Shown here in pieces: positions 63,139 through 64,000 of a stretch of DNA of 64,000 nt (position 1 is its first letter; every line of letters begins with the position of its first letter). The DNA comes from Lachnoclostridium sp. An131 (GTDB lineage: Bacteria > Bacillota > Clostridia > Lachnospirales > Lachnospiraceae). The notes below the pieces were generated by a model that was not told the DNA's origin, did not search any database, and worked only from the letters and a program-made list of their open reading frames with translations. The position numbers and the translations under genes were made by a program. Location of the stretch: assembly GCF_002160825.1 (NCBI RefSeq), contig NZ_NFLI01000008.1:105242-169241 (forward strand). The letters run 5' to 3'.

Positions 63139-63167
63139 ATCATACCGGACTTTTCAAAATTCGTCAA
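63139..63167 (-). promoter_or_regulatory. Promoter of aroC
   Basis: TTGACG (63162-63167), 17-base spacer and TATGAT (63139-63144) on the minus strand, about 30 bases before the aroC ATG. The position rules out the longer frame starting at 63191. Confidence 0.85.
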
Positions 63168-63234
63168 ATTAAATAGAAATGCGCCGGGCACCTGTTTTTC
63201 TGTCTTGTTCCTGACGGAAGCTGCTGGAAAAGCA

Positions 63235-63264
63235 TTGAAAGCAGAAAACCTTACATGATATACT
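63235..63264 (+). promoter_or_regulatory. Promoter of the lipoprotein gene
   Basis: TTGAAA (63235-63240), 18-base spacer and TATACT (63259-63264), with TG at 63256-63257 making an extended -10 on the plus strand. It lies about 100 bases before the lipoprotein ATG at 63370. Confidence 0.65.
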
Positions 63265-63369
63265 ATAATTGTCCTGGTAAACCACTACTCAGAAGGGCTT
63301 CTTTTTTCATTCAGGACCATTTATTTCTGCTGACTATCCGCATGCTATACGTGTACGAGGTAAAACCAT

Positions 63370-63879
63370 ATGAAAAAACACCTCCTGTTTATGCTTCTGT
63401 GCATTTTACTTCTGGGAAGCTGCCGGCCTGCTGTAAAAACAGCCATTCTTCCCCTGTCCGGCTCTCATATAGAAAGCGCTGCAGAAACTGCCCTTTCCCA
63501 AAAATCCTCCCTGGTCGGCGGAAGCATTGAGGGTGGGATGGGGCAGGATCCCTATCAGAGCATGGATATTTCCGGTGGAAAGCTTATCATTAAAGAAAGC
63601 TATCGTTTTGGTGGAACAGAAAGCAGCTTCTCCCTGGTAAACGGCGAGCTTATCTGGGACAGCTACTGGATTTCCGGGCTCGACAGGGGGTCAGGAGACT
63701 ATGACGTCAGCTTCTATGATTTTTTGAATGGAACCCTCCAATACCAGGCTGTTCATAACTGGAATCAGGAGGAAGAACTCCAAACCTCTTCCTTTGATCC
63801 TGTCACTATACCCTTTCACTGTGAAAATATAACCGATATCACTTCTCATATTGATCAAGAAGCTGGCTTTCAGCCATAA
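63370..63879 (+). CDS. Small lipoprotein of unknown function
   Basis: Exported lipoprotein, 169 residues. The signal peptide MKKHLLFMLLCILLLGSC ends in the lipobox LLGSC. The mature part is beta-rich, with aromatic and Gly/Ser patterns (GGKLIIKESYRFGGTESSFSL, WDSYWISGLDRG). No enzymatic motif or family is recognised. It is transcribed away from aroC and followed by no clear terminator. Base composition is more AT-rich than its neighbours, which may indicate recent acquisition. Confidence 0.65.
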   Translation: MKKHLLFMLLCILLLGSCRPAVKTAILPLSGSHIESAAETALSQKSSLVGGSIEGGMGQDPYQSMDISGGKLIIKESYRFGGTESSFSLVNGELIWDSYWISGLDRGSGDYDVSFYDFLNGTLQYQAVHNWNQEEELQTSSFDPVTIPFHCENITDITSHIDQEAGFQP

Positions 63880-63887
63880 ATGACTAT

Positions 63888-64000
63888 TTTGGGTAGTGTC
63901 AAATGAGTTATGAAAAAATGAAGTCTAAGAAATAGGCTCAGATTGAACCTTGAAAATTGCAGATATGATGTTTGATGGCAGCTTACGCCACCCTTGACAG
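63888..64000. other. Non-coding end of window, possible mobile-element boundary
   Basis: No gene is seen after 63879. The string TTTTGGGTAGTGTCAAATGA at ~63888 begins an AT-rich stretch that recalls the ends of insertion sequences, whose terminal repeats often contain GTGTCAAA. No transposase frame, terminal repeat pair or target duplication can be seen, because the partner end would be outside the window. Confidence 0.25.

Overview
The window reads as chromosomal DNA of a Gram-positive anaerobe of the class Clostridia, most likely family Lachnospiraceae. The evidence is a V/A-type ATPase operon of clostridial gene order, a MetV-MetF type methylenetetrahydrofolate reductase as found in acetogens, a MeTr/DUF2284/ASKHA corrinoid methyl-transfer set, strong AGGAGG ribosome binding sites, and many TTGACA-17-TATAAT type promoters. 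Genus cannot be fixed from the sequence alone. Nearly every gene lies on the minus strand. The clear exceptions are prs (22.3 kb), a DUF1349 gene (40.3 kb), a gene remnant (41 kb) and a lipoprotein (63.4 kb).

Layout, low to high coordinate. 0-7.6 kb: V-type ATPase operon, transcribed G-like/C/I/K/F/E/A/B, with B cut by the window edge. 7.8-8.15 kb: rpsU with a consensus promoter and terminator. 8.2-12.8 kb: ilvN-ilvC, then an ASKHA ATPase lacking its ferredoxin domain and a membrane-anchored lipase-like protein. 12.9-16 kb: ABC importer of the TrpXYZ type. 16.1-17.5 kb: two unknown membrane proteins. 17.6-22.1 kb: DUF512 radical-SAM-like protein, der, plsY, gpsA. 22.3-23.5 kb: prs. 23.6-25.8 kb: LexA-controlled small gene, dinB, SRAP. 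25.8-29.9 kb: pgeF, yraN, rnhB, two signal peptidases around rbgA. 30-37.1 kb: the ylxM-ffh-rpsP-khpA-rimM-trmD-rplS region. 37.1-41.6 kb: GNAT enzyme, an ECF sigma/anti-sigma/lipoprotein operon, DUF1349 and a remnant. 41.6-45.8 kb: prmA, rsmE, cysteine desulfurase, thiI. 45.9-48.5 kb: nnr and an AEC transporter. 48.6-53.1 kb: carAB. 53.2-54.8 kb: metV-metF. 55-63.1 kb: yajC-gpmI-secG-rnr-smpB and aroC-KPR-tgt.

The most unusual part is at 30.6-34.3 kb. The translation operon is interrupted between trmD and rplS by three genes for corrinoid-linked methyl transfer. The first, a [2Fe-2S]/ASKHA reductive activator, is fused in frame to the C-terminus of TrmD (predicted 725 residues, no stop between domains). 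A DUF2284 protein and a methyltetrahydrofolate:corrinoid methyltransferase-like protein follow. rplS has its own promoter and structured leader behind the insertion. The metV-metF operon at 53-55 kb makes methyl-THF, the likely methyl donor or product of this set, and is preceded by four TGTTA motifs phased at 21, 21 and 10 bp.

Starts were chosen from ribosome binding sites, promoter positions and family N-termini, so several proteins are shorter than their longest open frame. No tRNA, rRNA, CRISPR array or complete insertion sequence was recognised. The last ~110 bases may be the edge of a mobile element.
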